Assembly: GCA_014239155.1 (NCBI GenBank)
Contig: JAAZZQ010000003.1
Location: forward strand, 124,001-188,000
From: Lachnospiraceae bacterium
GTDB taxonomy: Bacteria > Bacillota > Clostridia > Lachnospirales > Lachnospiraceae
DNA: 64,000 nucleotides
Direction of reading: 5' to 3'
Shown here: positions 53,121-63,289 of the stretch, piece by piece
Layout: the number at the start of each line of letters is the position of its first letter
Numbering within the stretch: the first letter of the stretch is position 1
Translations under genes and position numbers: made by a program
Notes under the pieces: generated by a model
Seen by the model: only the letters and a program-made list of their open reading frames with translations
Told to the model about the DNA's origin: nothing
Databases searched by the model: none

Positions 53121-54428
53121 TTATTTATTGTATAAGTTTCTCTTATCAATTACACGTACTGCCTTGCCTTCACTTCTAGTAATCGTTTTGGGTTCAATAA
53201 TTTTTACATCTACTTTAATGCCAAGCATTGACTTCAAACCTGACACAATCGATTTTTCTCGTTCTGCAATATTAAATGTAGCATCTGCAGCCATCTCAGG
53301 TGTCTTTTCCACTTGAACCTCAATTGTGTCATTATTGCCAATACGGTCTACAAAAATCTGATAATTTGCTTCATACCCTTTGTTTAATAAAACAGCCTCA
53401 ATCTGTGATGGCCATACATTGACTCCTTTCACCACCATCATATCATCACTTCGTCCCATAGGCTTATGCATACGAATATGTGTACGCCCACAAGAACATT
53501 TTTTTCTTGTTAAATAACAAAGATCGCGCGTGCGATATCTTAAAAGTGGAAATGCTTTTTTGGTGATACAAGTAAATACCAGCTCTCCAACCTCACCTTC
53601 CGGCAAAACCTCACCAGTGTCAGGATTAATAATTTCTGGAATAAAATGATCTTCCTGAACATGCATTCCTTGTTGTTCCTCACATTCAAAAGACACACCC
53701 GGGCCAGAAATTTCAGTGAGCCCATAAATATCATACGCCTTAATTCCCAGTGACTTTTCAATATTTTTACGCATCTCTTCTGTCCACGGTTCTGCGCCAA
53801 AAATTCCTGCCTTTAACTGAATCTTATCCTGAAGCCCTCTCTCATGAATCGCTTCTCCAAGATTTGCAGCATAAGAAGGCGTACAGCAAAGTATCGTGGA
53901 ACCAAGATCCGTCATAAATTGCAGTTGTCGTTCTGTATTTCCTGACGACATTGGAAGGGTCAGGCAACCTACCTTGTGCGAACCGCCATTTAATCCCGGA
54001 CCTCCTGTAAAAAGACCATAGCCATAACATACATGGCACACATCATCCTTTGTACCACCTGCTGCTACAATCGCTCTCGCACAGCATTCCTCCCACACAT
54101 CAACATCTTCCTGTGTATAAAATGCTACTACACGGCGGCCCGTCGTACCGCTTGTCGATTGAATGCGTACACATTCCGATAAAGGCACTCCCAAAAGTCC
54201 ATATGGATACTGATCTCTCAAATCATCCTTGCTGATAAAGGGAAGTTTATGTAAATCCTCAATTCCCTTTATATCCTCTGGTTTTACACCTGCCTCATCC
54301 ATCTTGTGCCGATAAAATTTTACATTGTCATACACATATTTTACCTGACAAATCAGCCGCTCACTCTGCAAAGACTGAATCTGCTCTACAGGCATTGTTT
54401 CAATTTCCGGTTGATAATACATTTTCAT
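53121..54428 (-). CDS. paaK: Phenylacetate-CoA ligase
   Basis: Adenylate-forming ligase converting phenylacetate (or a related aryl acid) to its CoA ester; run in reverse it can yield ATP. 435 residues, typical. RIQSTSGTTGRRVVAFYTQEDVDVW is the phosphate loop, YGYGLFTGGPGLNGG the aryl-binding region, YDIYGLTEISGPGVSFEC follows, and GRSDDMMVVKGVNVWPSQIE the hinge. GAAGGAGA precedes the ATG. Paired with the PaaI gene and, in the same window, iorAB. Confidence 0.93.
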   Translation of the reverse strand: MKMYYQPEIETMPVEQIQSLQSERLICQVKYVYDNVKFYRHKMDEAGVKPEDIKGIEDLHKLPFISKDDLRDQYPYGLLGVPLSECVRIQSTSGTTGRRVVAFYTQEDVDVWEECCARAIVAAGGTKDDVCHVCYGYGLFTGGPGLNGGSHKVGCLTLPMSSGNTERQLQFMTDLGSTILCCTPSYAANLGEAIHERGLQDKIQLKAGIFGAEPWTEEMRKNIEKSLGIKAYDIYGLTEISGPGVSFECEEQQGMHVQEDHFIPEIINPDTGEVLPEGEVGELVFTCITKKAFPLLRYRTRDLCYLTRKKCSCGRTHIRMHKPMGRSDDMMVVKGVNVWPSQIEAVLLNKGYEANYQIFVDRIGNNDTIEVQVEKTPEMAADATFNIAEREKSIVSGLKSMLGIKVDVKIIEPKTITRSEGKAVRVIDKRNLYNK

Positions 54429-54581
54429 CGAAAATTCTCCTTCGCTTTAATCTATTAAAGTAATGCACTTTTAAAGTGTATCACACTTTTTACAAAATGT
54501 TAATATATTTTTATTACAAAAAGAGACTACCCCATGAAAAACTTCATGATGATAACCCCTTTCTGATAATTCCTTATTCAA

Positions 54582-54935
54582 TTATGCGTTCTGCTTTGCA
54601 AGCTCTGCAAGTGTCTTGAAACCTTCTGCGTCATTGACAGCCAACTCTGCGAGCATCTTTCTGTTAATATCAACTCCCGCAACCTTCAATCCATGCATCA
54701 TCTTGCTGTAAGACAAGCCGTTCAATCTCGCTGCTGCATTGATTCGTGCAATCCAAAGCTGTCTAAATTGACGTTTTCTCTCTTTTCTGCCAGCATAAGA
54801 GGAAGCCAATGCTCTCATAACGGACTGCTTTGCTACTCTATACTGTTTTGATCTTGCACCCCTGTATCCTTTTGCAAGCTTCAACACTCTATTATGCTTT
54901 TTCTTTGCGTTTAAACCGCCTTTAATTCTTGCCAT
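54582..54935 (-). CDS. rplT: 50S ribosomal protein L20
   Basis: 117 residues, the standard length. [25 protein letters not shown] at the N-terminus is the L20 signature. Third gene of infC-rpmI-rplT. L20 commonly feeds back on this operon in Firmicutes. Confidence 0.98.
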   Translation of the reverse strand: MARIKGGLNAKKKHNRVLKLAKGYRGARSKQYRVAKQSVMRALASSYAGRKERKRQFRQLWIARINAAARLNGLSYSKMMHGLKVAGVDINRKMLAELAVNDAEGFKTLAELAKQNA

Positions 54936-54974
54936 TTCTCAAATCCTCCTAACAAATATTCACTCCGCCGCTTC

Positions 54975-55172
54975 TTACAAATACGGTAAAATCTTCTTCA
55001 TATTCTTAACATTGGTTACATCTGTAATTGCAGCCTTTCTGAGATTTCTCTTTCTCTTCGTGGTCTTCTTTGTCAAGATATGGCTCTTATAAGCTTTTGC
55101 TCTCTTTAATTTACCTGTTCCTGTCACTCTAAAGCGCTTTGCAGCCGATCTGCTGGTTTTCATTTTTGGCAT
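54975..55172 (-). CDS. rpmI: 50S ribosomal protein L35
   Basis: 65 residues; [21 protein letters not shown] is diagnostic. AGGAGGAAAC precedes the ATG. Lies between infC and rplT with 39 bases to rplT. Confidence 0.98.
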   Translation of the reverse strand: MPKMKTSRSAAKRFRVTGTGKLKRAKAYKSHILTKKTTKRKRNLRKAAITDVTNVKNMKKILPYL

Positions 55173-55247
55173 AACTGTTTCCTCCTATACTTCAATATTA
55201 ACATCTATCTTTTAACTGACCCAAGCCGTGTTATCTCTGATAACTGC

Positions 55248-55754
55248 TTATCGTTTCTCAGCTAAAAACATGGTCATACTCCTACCCTCTACTTTTGGTT
55301 CCTTCTCAACCACTGCGACATCACTTAATCTCTCACCGAACTCTATTAGGATATGTTTGCTGTTTTGCATATGCGCCATCTCACGCCCTCTAAATCGCAA
55401 TGTCACTTTTACTTTGTCGCCTTTGGTAAGGAATTTTCGGGCAGCATTTATCTTCGTGTTCAAGTCATTAGTGTCGATATTTGGAGATAAACGAATCTCT
55501 TTCACGTCAATTATTTTCTGCTTCTTCTTTGCTTCCTTCTCTTTTCTTGTCTGTTCATACTTGAACTTCCCATAATCAACAATCTTACACACAGGTGGCT
55601 TTGCTGTGGGCGCTATCTTCACAAGATCGACTCCTGCTTCCTCTGCCAATCTCATGGCTTCCCTAGAGGACATAATACCTAGCTGTGCCCCATCCTCACC
55701 AATCACGCGTACCTCTCTGTCCCTAATTTGCTCGTTAATCATTAAATCGCTAAT
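55248..55754 (-). CDS. infC: Translation initiation factor IF-3, ATT start
   Basis: Binds the 30S subunit and monitors the start codon. The ATT at 55754, 9 bases after GGAGG (55764-55768), is preferred; it gives ISDLMINEQIRDREVRVIG, 168 residues. The ATG four codons later is 21 bases from the ribosome site. Rare ATT/ATC starts are a known autoregulatory device of infC. N-domain runs to about 75, then the linker KEKEAKKKQK and the C-domain (KVKVTLRFRGREMAH). The first gene of the operon. Confidence 0.95.
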   Translation of the reverse strand: MSDLMINEQIRDREVRVIGEDGAQLGIMSSREAMRLAEEAGVDLVKIAPTAKPPVCKIVDYGKFKYEQTRKEKEAKKKQKIIDVKEIRLSPNIDTNDLNTKINAARKFLTKGDKVKVTLRFRGREMAHMQNSKHILIEFGERLSDVAVVEKEPKVEGRSMTMFLAEKR

Positions 55755-55768
55755 AACCTTACACCTCC

Positions 55769-56004
55769 ATAAAATAAATCATAAGAAAATATTTAAAATA
55801 GTAAAAAGTGGATAACCGCAAGATTATCCACTTCACTTTTATTTTTATCCAATATATACACAAAAAACATACTAGAATAAAATCAAAAATATAAACGCCT
55901 ATCAGCTCAATTGCCATAGGGTGAGAGTGGATACTCTGCTTTCCTGTTTCTGTCTGAGTCATCTCAAACATTAACACTTTATCACAGTATTCCCTCTCTG
56001 TCAA
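55769..56004 (-). promoter_or_regulatory. infC leader with promoter and attenuator hairpin
   Basis: Minus-strand promoter TTGACA (55999-56004), 17 bases, TAAAGT (55976-55981). The ~200-base leader carries hairpin GTGGATAA/TTATCCAC (55808-55831) followed by a T5 run, a terminator some 40 bases before the infC ribosome site. Consistent with L20-type feedback on the operon. Confidence 0.7.
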
Positions 56005-56021
56005 TCACTTTTTTAATTTTA

Positions 56022-56336
56022 TTATTTTTCGCGGAAAGTCGCGCAGAGTGTCTCCCCACTTGTGCCTGCATGGTTCCCTTTAATATCAACATGATCTGCA
56101 CTGCAGCGATAATCCGTATTGTAAACACATTTTACCGCCTCACAGTCAATGCTAATGTGCTGACTTGGGTGCGATACAGCACTTGTAAAGCTATCACCGC
56201 TTCTTTTATGAAAACTTTCACAACAAGTATCCTCACAGTCACAAGAATGCTTGCCGCCCACCATAATATCACCTTTGCAGCAACAGTGGTCTTTGTTATA
56301 CGTACAATTGCATACTCCACAGGTTAATTCAGACAT
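56022..56336 (-). CDS. DUF1540 cysteine-rich protein
   Basis: 104 residues. Two related Cys motifs: LTCGVCNCTYNKDHCCCKGDI and ISIDCEAVKCVYNTDYRCSADHVDI, the DUF1540 repeat, probably metal-binding. GGAGGGAATT precedes the ATG. Monocistronic; function unknown. Confidence 0.88.
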   Translation of the reverse strand: MSELTCGVCNCTYNKDHCCCKGDIMVGGKHSCDCEDTCCESFHKRSGDSFTSAVSHPSQHISIDCEAVKCVYNTDYRCSADHVDIKGNHAGTSGETLCATFREK

Positions 56337-56519
56337 AATTCCCTCCTATTTTATCACACCTTTAGTTCTTCTTTTTGGCAACATCTGCCAAAAACAATTC
56401 GGAACGATTTAAACAGAACTGATTCTGCGTAGTTCCTTGTGGTTAGTATGACTGACTTTATCCTGCGTTATTCTTATTTTTTTAATTTTAACATTTTTAA
56501 TATCTTTGGCAAAAAGCCC

Positions 56520-58481
56520 CTATTTTTCTTCCACTTGCAGTTCCGCCCGAATTGTCTTATTTTTGATTTCCTCTGTGATGTCTGCAATAAAACGATCCAA
56601 TAATTTTGCCCCTTCATCACCTGCAAAACGGCTTCTGACAGACACCGTATTATCTGCCTCCTCCTGCTGTCCTACCACAAGCATATACGGCAATTTATCG
56701 AGTCTCGCCTCACGGATTTTAAAGCCAATTTTTTCGGAACGATTGTCAACTGTCGCGTCAATGCCTGCTTTTTTCAATTCTTTGCAAACTTTCTGTGCAT
56801 AGTCTTCATATTTGTCAGAAATTGGAAGCACTCGCACCTGCTCTGCACAGAGCCATGTTGGGAATTTTCCAGCATACTTCTCAATCAACCACGCCAGCGT
56901 GCGCTCGTAGCAGCCCATTGAAGTTCTGTGAATAATATAAGGACGCACTTTCTCTCCATTCTGGTCAATATAATACATATCAAACTGTTCTGCAAGCAAT
57001 GCATCCCACTGAATTGTAATCATTGTGTCTTCCTTGCCATACACATTCTTTGCGTTGATGTCTACCTTTGGACCATAAAAAGCGGCCTCTCCAACATCCT
57101 CCACAAACGGAATGCCAAGCTCTGTCAAAATATCTCGAATATGCTGTTCTGTCTCGTTCCACACCTCCGGCTCGCCTATATACTTTTCTTTGTTTTCAGG
57201 GTCCCATTTAGACAAATGATATGTTACATCATCATTTACCCCCAACGTCTCCAGACAATATTTAGCGAGCGCAAGACACCCTTTAAACTCTTCTACCATC
57301 TGGTCGGGTCTAACAATTAAATGCCCCTCAGAAATGGTAAACTGACGCACTCTGGTCAATCCATGCATTTCCCCAGAATCTTCATTTCTAAATAGCGTTG
57401 AAGTTTCACTGTATCTGCATGGAAGGTCTCTGTAAGATTTTTGCGAATTTTTATACACATAATACTGGAAGGGGCAAGTCATCGGGCGAAGCGCATATAC
57501 TTCTTTGTCCTTCTCCTCGTCGCCAAACACAAACATACCTTCCTTATAATGATCCCAATGTCCCGAAATCTTGTATAAATCTGATTTTGCCATCAGCGGA
57601 GTCCTTGTTCTCATATACCCCCACTCGTTATCCTCAAGGTCTTCTATCCAGCGCTGAAGTTTCATAATCATCTTTGTTCCTTTTGGCGTAAACAATGGAA
57701 GTCCCTGTCCAATTACATCCACTGTGGTGAATAATTCCATTTCACGACCAAGTCTATTATGGTCACGGCGCTTTGCATCCTCCATGCGCTCTAAATGCGC
57801 TGCAAGCTCTTCCTTTTTATTATAGGCTGTACCATAGATGCGCTGCAAACGTGCCTTGTTAGAATCCCCTCTCCAATAGGCCATAGAAGAAGAAGTCAGC
57901 TTAAACGCTTTCACTCCCTTTGTGCTCATCAAGTGTGGTCCTGCACACAAATCTACAAAACCTCCCTGATCATAAAAACGAATCTCAGCATCTTCCGGCA
58001 AATCTTGTATCAATTCTACCTTAAATGGTTCTCCTTTTTCTTCCATAAACTTAATCGCCTCTGCCCTTGGAAGCGTAAAGCTTATAATTTCATGACCTTC
58101 TTTAATAATTGCTTTCATCTCCGCCTCAATTTTGTCCAAATCTTCTCTGGAAAATGGCTCAGAATCAAAATCATAGTAAAATCCATCATCAATCGCAGGC
58201 CCAATTGTAACCTTCGCATTTGGAAACAAACGTTTCACTGCCTCGGCAAGCACATGAGACGCAGTATGTCGAATTACATAAAGTGCTTTGGGGTCTGTCG
58301 CCGTAATAATATTAAGCGCACAATCTTTGTCAATGATGGTTCTAAGGTCCACCATTTCACCGTTAAGCTCCCCCGCACAAGCCACGCGCGCAAGTCCCTC
58401 ACTAATATCTTTTGCAATGTCAATAATTGATTTTGCTTCACTATACTCTTTCACAGAACCATCTTTTAATGTAATTTTCAT
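56520..58481 (-). CDS. thrS: Threonine--tRNA ligase
   Basis: Charges tRNA-Thr. 653 residues in the usual order: TGS (1-60), editing domain with HTASHVLAEAVKRLFP and YDFDSEPF, class II catalytic core (LRPMTCPFQYYVY, TLFRNEDSGEMHGLTRVRQF, FYGPKVDIN, HRTSMGCYERTLAWLIEKYAG) and the C-terminal anticodon-binding domain (VRVLPISDKYEDYAQKV). AAAAAGGAGAGGG precedes the ATG. Only 25 bases separate it from the upstream membrane-protein gene, so no T-box fits there and it probably shares its transcript. A T-box lies 4.9 kb upstream at 63350-63605. Confidence 0.97.
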   Translation of the reverse strand: MKITLKDGSVKEYSEAKSIIDIAKDISEGLARVACAGELNGEMVDLRTIIDKDCALNIITATDPKALYVIRHTASHVLAEAVKRLFPNAKVTIGPAIDDGFYYDFDSEPFSREDLDKIEAEMKAIIKEGHEIISFTLPRAEAIKFMEEKGEPFKVELIQDLPEDAEIRFYDQGGFVDLCAGPHLMSTKGVKAFKLTSSSMAYWRGDSNKARLQRIYGTAYNKKEELAAHLERMEDAKRRDHNRLGREMELFTTVDVIGQGLPLFTPKGTKMIMKLQRWIEDLEDNEWGYMRTRTPLMAKSDLYKISGHWDHYKEGMFVFGDEEKDKEVYALRPMTCPFQYYVYKNSQKSYRDLPCRYSETSTLFRNEDSGEMHGLTRVRQFTISEGHLIVRPDQMVEEFKGCLALAKYCLETLGVNDDVTYHLSKWDPENKEKYIGEPEVWNETEQHIRDILTELGIPFVEDVGEAAFYGPKVDINAKNVYGKEDTMITIQWDALLAEQFDMYYIDQNGEKVRPYIIHRTSMGCYERTLAWLIEKYAGKFPTWLCAEQVRVLPISDKYEDYAQKVCKELKKAGIDATVDNRSEKIGFKIREARLDKLPYMLVVGQQEEADNTVSVRSRFAGDEGAKLLDRFIADITEEIKNKTIRAELQVEEK

Positions 58482-58506
58482 TTTTCCCTCTCCTTTTTAT
58501 TGATTA

Positions 58507-60873
58507 TCAACAATTGTTTTGTTGATTGAATTTTAATCTCTTTCTATTGTCAAATAGGACAATCGCAACAATTAAGATAACAGAGATTGCAGAAACAATA
58601 TATGCGATCTTCCATAAAATAGGAAATTCATATGTGACGCGAATGCTGCCTTTAAAATGTGGCGGTATTGTAATGCTCACCCGATTATCTGTGCCATTTA
58701 CAATACCAAACTCACTGCCAGACGCTATATCACGTGCATGATAATTGTCATAGTTCATAAGTGGTATCTCCACAGCCATTTCTGTTGTTGATGTATTTAT
58801 GCAATCAAATGTTGTGACACCTCCTTTATATTGATAATTTGAAACTGTAACAAAATTTTCATCTGTAAAAATTCTACGCCAGCGAAGATTTCCCTCTATG
58901 GTATCATGAATAATATATTCTCCTCCGCTAACCGCTTTTATAACGTCTGCATCTCCATAAACCCTTTCAATATTGATGCCATTCGTATAAATCGACATAA
59001 ATAAACTGTTTGCAAGGATTGTAAGCAGACAAAGTCCTCCTCCCAAAAGCTGCATATTACGCATACCTTTCAATTCTTTTACGCCATAAAGTCCTATAAC
59101 AGTTGCAACTACCGCAAAGATTGTTGCCATAGAAAGGTATCTCCACGGAAACTGCACAATACACAATACTTTTGCAAGCATTTTATTTAGATTTTCAAGA
59201 CTATCCCAAGGAAAAAAACGCATTGATAAAATAATACTTGCAACCGTAAATATCGTGCAAATATTGCCTGCTTTCATTACCTTATATGTTTTCATGTGCC
59301 ATTCATATTTTGCAGTATAACATACGACAAAAATAATAACGCCAAATACTAATGGCATTCCTAATGACAATGGCATCTCTGCATTCATTCCTCTGCGGCT
59401 GTCTCCAAGAGAAACCTGAAATCCACTAAAAACCTGCTGCAAATAAGTTCCATGCACCTGTATATAATTTATCGGCTCATTATTTACTCGAATATTCATC
59501 TGCATGGAATCCAAAAAAGGAAGAATAAATGCCATATTTACCAATACTGTAAGTACTGCAGCCTTTACAAGTGTGATAAAACGCTTTAATTGAAATGTCT
59601 TTTTATAATTGGCGAAACACAAAACAAGAATAAATATCGCCGATATTTCGCAGGAAAGCACATGACTTTCAATTAGTCCACTAAGTCCTATAACAATTGG
59701 AAGATAGTCACGAATTTTCAACGCTTTCTCTTCCTCAGTGTAAACGCGCATAAACCCATATACAACCAGTGGGAAAAATGTCATTGCAGTATATTCACCG
59801 ACAGCAGCCCTTACATATAAGTTCGTGATTCGATATGGGGAAAGCAAGTAGATAAATGCACCAATGGCAGCAACTTGATTATCCTGCGTAATCCCTTTAA
59901 AACAATAATAAGCAATCCCACAAGTCAAAATATTTATAAAAATTGCATAAATCTGATAACACACCTGCATTGGAACTGCCAAGTTATACAAAATCGCAGG
60001 CAGATATAAAAATAACTGACTATAGAACAAAGGGGAAGCATATCCGTAGCCATTTAGTACCTCTGTCTGAATTGGCACAAAAATATGTCCTGCTTCCAAT
60101 CCGTTTGCAAGTGCCAAAATCCGATTCAAATGAAAATCCAAATCGTGTCCCCAGAACAAGAAATCCGTCAGCAGTGGCAAACTTGCAAAAAAGGAGGCAA
60201 ACATAAGAATCGCAACAATAGACTTATTTGCTGCCTTTTTGCTTACAAAAAAGTAAACATATGTTGCATCCACTGTCAAAAATCCAAGAAGCCATGCAAG
60301 AAACTTCATTACACGCCACATGGGAAGTTCCTGAATTACAATTCTATCAATCCGAAGTTCTCCCATACCATGAAAATTAACCATAAGTTGAAGACCCTCT
60401 TCTCCACCAATGTCGCGAATCCATAGGCGTGTCTTTTGATGGGTATATCCATCTTGAAATATAAGATCATTGTAGCAGAGCTTATCATCTGTAACCTTTG
60501 ACCTGACAATCTGCAAGGTTCCAGTCATATCCTCACAGTTACCACCTACCTCTGTATCATACAAGAGAGACCAGTAATCAACAGAAATCTCATATACTCC
60601 CTCCTTCAAACCAAAGAACTCTGTGCCAGCAATCCATCTGCCAAATGTCTCTGCATCATTTCTTCCAGTAATATAAAATGAATTGTCGTCATTTATAACC
60701 ACTTTTTCATCTCTAATTGTCATATTCCCTGCATCCAGTTTTATTGTTATAGGCTTTTTAAAAAAACCTACAAAAGAAAAACATAATATCAATGCTTGAA
60801 ACAGTACAAAAACACAAAAGCCTTTATATTCTAATCCTAGTTGTCTAATTTTATCTCTCGTCTCAACGTTCAC
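58507..60873 (-). CDS. Polytopic membrane protein, PTPS-related (GT-C-like) family
   Basis: 788 residues from a GTG at 60873 with GAGAGGTG upstream. An N-terminal helix (20-38) is followed by an extracytoplasmic beta-domain (about 40-185) and 10-12 membrane helices (187-650), then a second outer domain (650-760) and a final helix. GHDLDFHLNRILALANGLEAG and NGYGYASPLFYSQLFLYLPAILYN are characteristic of the 6-pyruvoyl-tetrahydropterin-synthase-related membrane family, predicted lipid-linked glycosyltransferases. It lies between a second membrane protein and thrS. Confidence 0.78.
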   Translation of the reverse strand: MNVETRDKIRQLGLEYKGFCVFVLFQALILCFSFVGFFKKPITIKLDAGNMTIRDEKVVINDDNSFYITGRNDAETFGRWIAGTEFFGLKEGVYEISVDYWSLLYDTEVGGNCEDMTGTLQIVRSKVTDDKLCYNDLIFQDGYTHQKTRLWIRDIGGEEGLQLMVNFHGMGELRIDRIVIQELPMWRVMKFLAWLLGFLTVDATYVYFFVSKKAANKSIVAILMFASFFASLPLLTDFLFWGHDLDFHLNRILALANGLEAGHIFVPIQTEVLNGYGYASPLFYSQLFLYLPAILYNLAVPMQVCYQIYAIFINILTCGIAYYCFKGITQDNQVAAIGAFIYLLSPYRITNLYVRAAVGEYTAMTFFPLVVYGFMRVYTEEEKALKIRDYLPIVIGLSGLIESHVLSCEISAIFILVLCFANYKKTFQLKRFITLVKAAVLTVLVNMAFILPFLDSMQMNIRVNNEPINYIQVHGTYLQQVFSGFQVSLGDSRRGMNAEMPLSLGMPLVFGVIIFVVCYTAKYEWHMKTYKVMKAGNICTIFTVASIILSMRFFPWDSLENLNKMLAKVLCIVQFPWRYLSMATIFAVVATVIGLYGVKELKGMRNMQLLGGGLCLLTILANSLFMSIYTNGINIERVYGDADVIKAVSGGEYIIHDTIEGNLRWRRIFTDENFVTVSNYQYKGGVTTFDCINTSTTEMAVEIPLMNYDNYHARDIASGSEFGIVNGTDNRVSITIPPHFKGSIRVTYEFPILWKIAYIVSAISVILIVAIVLFDNRKRLKFNQQNNC

Positions 60874-60919
60874 TTTTCAATACACCTCTCTGATTTTATT
60901 CATTGTCACACAATCTCCA

Positions 60920-62224
60920 TCACAAATCCAAGGAGCTTTCCACGTTTCTTGTCACCTTGTATAAACGTGCACAGATGCACATACAGGCAAATACACTCGT
61001 CAGTAAACCTCGAAATGTAAACCAATGATGCTCATAGGAATGCTGTCCTGCAAAAGCATACCACGCAAATGGCATTGCAGCGATAAGTAGAAATGGAAAA
61101 ACATCAACAATAACACTGATTATCGATTTTCTATTTCTAAAAACTCCTACGATTGCAACAATAAAACATATGACAATTAAAATCAAATATGGTTTCTCAA
61201 AATAAAACTCCAAATTACGAATCCATGTATCAATCGTTGTGATTTTCTCACCATTTTGTAGATGGGAGGAGCGCAATAAAACCTGCGACAGTGCATTTGC
61301 AATCACATTATCCTTCAAAATCAGTGTACTTAACACCCATTTTCCAGCCCACATTGCACTGTATCCAAAACCCCAACTTATAGAAAGATAAACTATCTTT
61401 TTAATTTTCAGCCAAAGTGCACTATTAGAATCAAGTATTAATAAACACACCATAGGAACACCAAGACTCGCTGTAGGATATGTCAGAAAATCAAAGTAGC
61501 TTGTTGCCATTCCAATCATCTGGAAATATAATATCATACCATTTTTATTCACAAGTTGGTCATACTTTTTCAACAAAATCCACAATGCAATATTTGTGAG
61601 ATAGAACATCACAGAAAACTGTATTGAAAGCGGAATTACAACAGGCATAATAAAGAGAACTGCCACAATATAACCCCAAGCTTCTCGCTTAAATCCCATG
61701 TCTTTCAATGTATTGAAAATGAGAAACATTAGTAATATATCGAGTATCATATTAAGCACACGCAAATCTGCATAACTAAAAAATAGCAGTAATGGTTTTA
61801 ATATGATAAGATAACCATGCCAGTATCTAGTGTATTCTACTTCTTTATATCCATCTGGTTCTTCCAAGTAGTGCACAAGTCCATTCAATGGTCCATCGCC
61901 ATAATCTGCACTTGTGCAAGTAAGCGCTCTCTTCCATATAGGAAGATCGTTATCATAAACCGCATTTCCTATCATCCATGAATCTGTATAATTGTCAAGC
62001 TGTGTACTGTTATATCCTGGAATCACTCTATGGTACTCTTGTTCCACTGTCAAAATATCTATAGACTTTGATAAATTTTCCTGCATTTTTCCTACGGGCA
62101 GAAGATACACCACCATCAGCATCAAATAACCTGTCATTATACCAATTACAAGTAGAATAACAGATTGCACCACTTGACTCGTACAATTTTTTAGTATATT
62201 TCCTTTTGATTTTTTTTGTTTCAT
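60920..62224 (-). CDS. Polytopic membrane protein, GT-C-like
   Basis: 434 residues, about 9-10 hydrophobic segments (near 18-43, 138-160, 160-180, 185-210, 210-235, 240-265, 275-300, 340-360, 375-395). An acidic extracytoplasmic loop after helix 1 contains SWMIGNAVY and YTRYWHGYLIILKP, a layout recalling GT-C glycosyltransferases. No family was recognised with certainty. Same strand and 47 bases before the 788-residue protein. Confidence 0.6.
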   Translation of the reverse strand: MKQKKSKGNILKNCTSQVVQSVILLVIGIMTGYLMLMVVYLLPVGKMQENLSKSIDILTVEQEYHRVIPGYNSTQLDNYTDSWMIGNAVYDNDLPIWKRALTCTSADYGDGPLNGLVHYLEEPDGYKEVEYTRYWHGYLIILKPLLLFFSYADLRVLNMILDILLMFLIFNTLKDMGFKREAWGYIVAVLFIMPVVIPLSIQFSVMFYLTNIALWILLKKYDQLVNKNGMILYFQMIGMATSYFDFLTYPTASLGVPMVCLLILDSNSALWLKIKKIVYLSISWGFGYSAMWAGKWVLSTLILKDNVIANALSQVLLRSSHLQNGEKITTIDTWIRNLEFYFEKPYLILIVICFIVAIVGVFRNRKSIISVIVDVFPFLLIAAMPFAWYAFAGQHSYEHHWFTFRGLLTSVFACMCICARLYKVTRNVESSLDL

Positions 62225-62305
62225 TTCATCTATTCCTATTGTTTATGATATTATCATTCTTTGCGCGCGCCAATCATCATATCATTGGCTTTGTTTCTAC
62301 AACCA

Positions 62306-62413
62306 TTATTTGATCCAAATGCATTGTTGCTCAATACGGAGATTCGACCGCCTCACTGGTGATAACAAAATCCCAATTGCGATTCCCACCACTAGGCATA
62401 ACACTGGCAGCAT
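62306..62413 (-). CDS. Small hydrophobic ORF, possible membrane peptide
   Basis: 35 codons from an ATG at 62413 with AAAGGAG 8 bases upstream. The peptide begins with LPVLCLVVGIAIGILLSPVR, a single membrane helix with a positive end. It sits in the gap between the SUKH-like gene and the 434-residue membrane protein. Similar small N-terminal anchors occur in Lachnospiraceae membrane proteins; it could be a remnant. Confidence 0.45.
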   Translation of the reverse strand: MLPVLCLVVGIAIGILLSPVRRSNLRIEQQCIWIK

Positions 62414-62442
62414 AATGTAATCTCCTTTTCTTATATAACTTT

Positions 62443-63276
62443 CTATTTTGCTAAACTTTTACCACTTTTTTCCGAATATCCATCTTCACCACGTATTTTC
62501 TTAAATTGTTCTATCACATCACTTTCATAGGAACCAATCTGTATATCTGAATAAAATTCTCCTGTCCTAAGCCATGCAATTGTTTTTGTATTCTGGTTTA
62601 ACATAACAGCACACGACCAGTTATAATATCCATCAAATCGAATAAAAATTGACTGAAAAGACTCCTCGAGAAGCTCACAAGCGCTTATCTCACTTGTTGG
62701 ATACCCTTTTATTCTATAGGTCCCACAAAAAGGCATTCTGCCAATTGCCTGTATAGCAACATATTCTAGTATCATCTCACAAAAAGATTCCATACAGATC
62801 TCATACTCCCAGCTTGAATCTGTCTTATTTTCCTCCCACAGCATACTATGATGCACAGCTAGATCAATTCCAAGATAAACTTTTTTGCGTTTTCCTCGAC
62901 ACAACACAGCTAAAACATTATCTTTTACAAATAGTTCTTCCAGTTCTAGCAAGCGACATTTATTTCCTATCAAAATTTTGTCTTTGTCAACCACCAAATA
63001 TAACGCCTTAACCACATCGGGCAATTTGATTCGCAGCCTACCTTCTGCCTTTTCAATGTCTTCTATGACATTTTCACTTTTCTTTAAATGAAGCATTTGA
63101 GATACTATCTCAATAAATCTTATCATATTTTCAATCTCTTCCTGACAATTGGCATGGTTCTGATACAACTGCGGCAGCCCTTCATCATTGTACCGTTCAT
63201 TTAATATTTCAGATTGGAAATACTCTCCTTCAAAAATTTTTTTGCCCTGCATATCTACTTTATATTTTCCATACAT
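62443..63276 (-). CDS. Hypothetical protein with SUKH-like segment
   Basis: 277 residues, no signal or membrane segment. The segment IEDIEKAEGRLRIKLPDVVKALYL (about 70-93) resembles the start of a SMI1/KNR4 domain, in which an acidic helix precedes LP..L...Y. The rest is mixed alpha/beta and unrecognised. GGGAGGGAG stands 5 bases before the ATG. It is the first gene after the T-box at 63350-63605, which would be an unexpected regulatory partner. Confidence 0.55.
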   Translation of the reverse strand: MYGKYKVDMQGKKIFEGEYFQSEILNERYNDEGLPQLYQNHANCQEEIENMIRFIEIVSQMLHLKKSENVIEDIEKAEGRLRIKLPDVVKALYLVVDKDKILIGNKCRLLELEELFVKDNVLAVLCRGKRKKVYLGIDLAVHHSMLWEENKTDSSWEYEICMESFCEMILEYVAIQAIGRMPFCGTYRIKGYPTSEISACELLEESFQSIFIRFDGYYNWSCAVMLNQNTKTIAWLRTGEFYSDIQIGSYESDVIEQFKKIRGEDGYSEKSGKSLAK

Positions 63277-63289
63277 AATCTCCCTCCCT

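Noticed and set aside
54527-54568. Terminator after rplT
   Set aside because: Only a 6-bp CATGAA/TTCATG stem, not next to a T run; too weak to list as a feature.
57795-58430. 211-codon plus-strand frame inside thrS
   Set aside because: Antisense shadow of a universally conserved gene.
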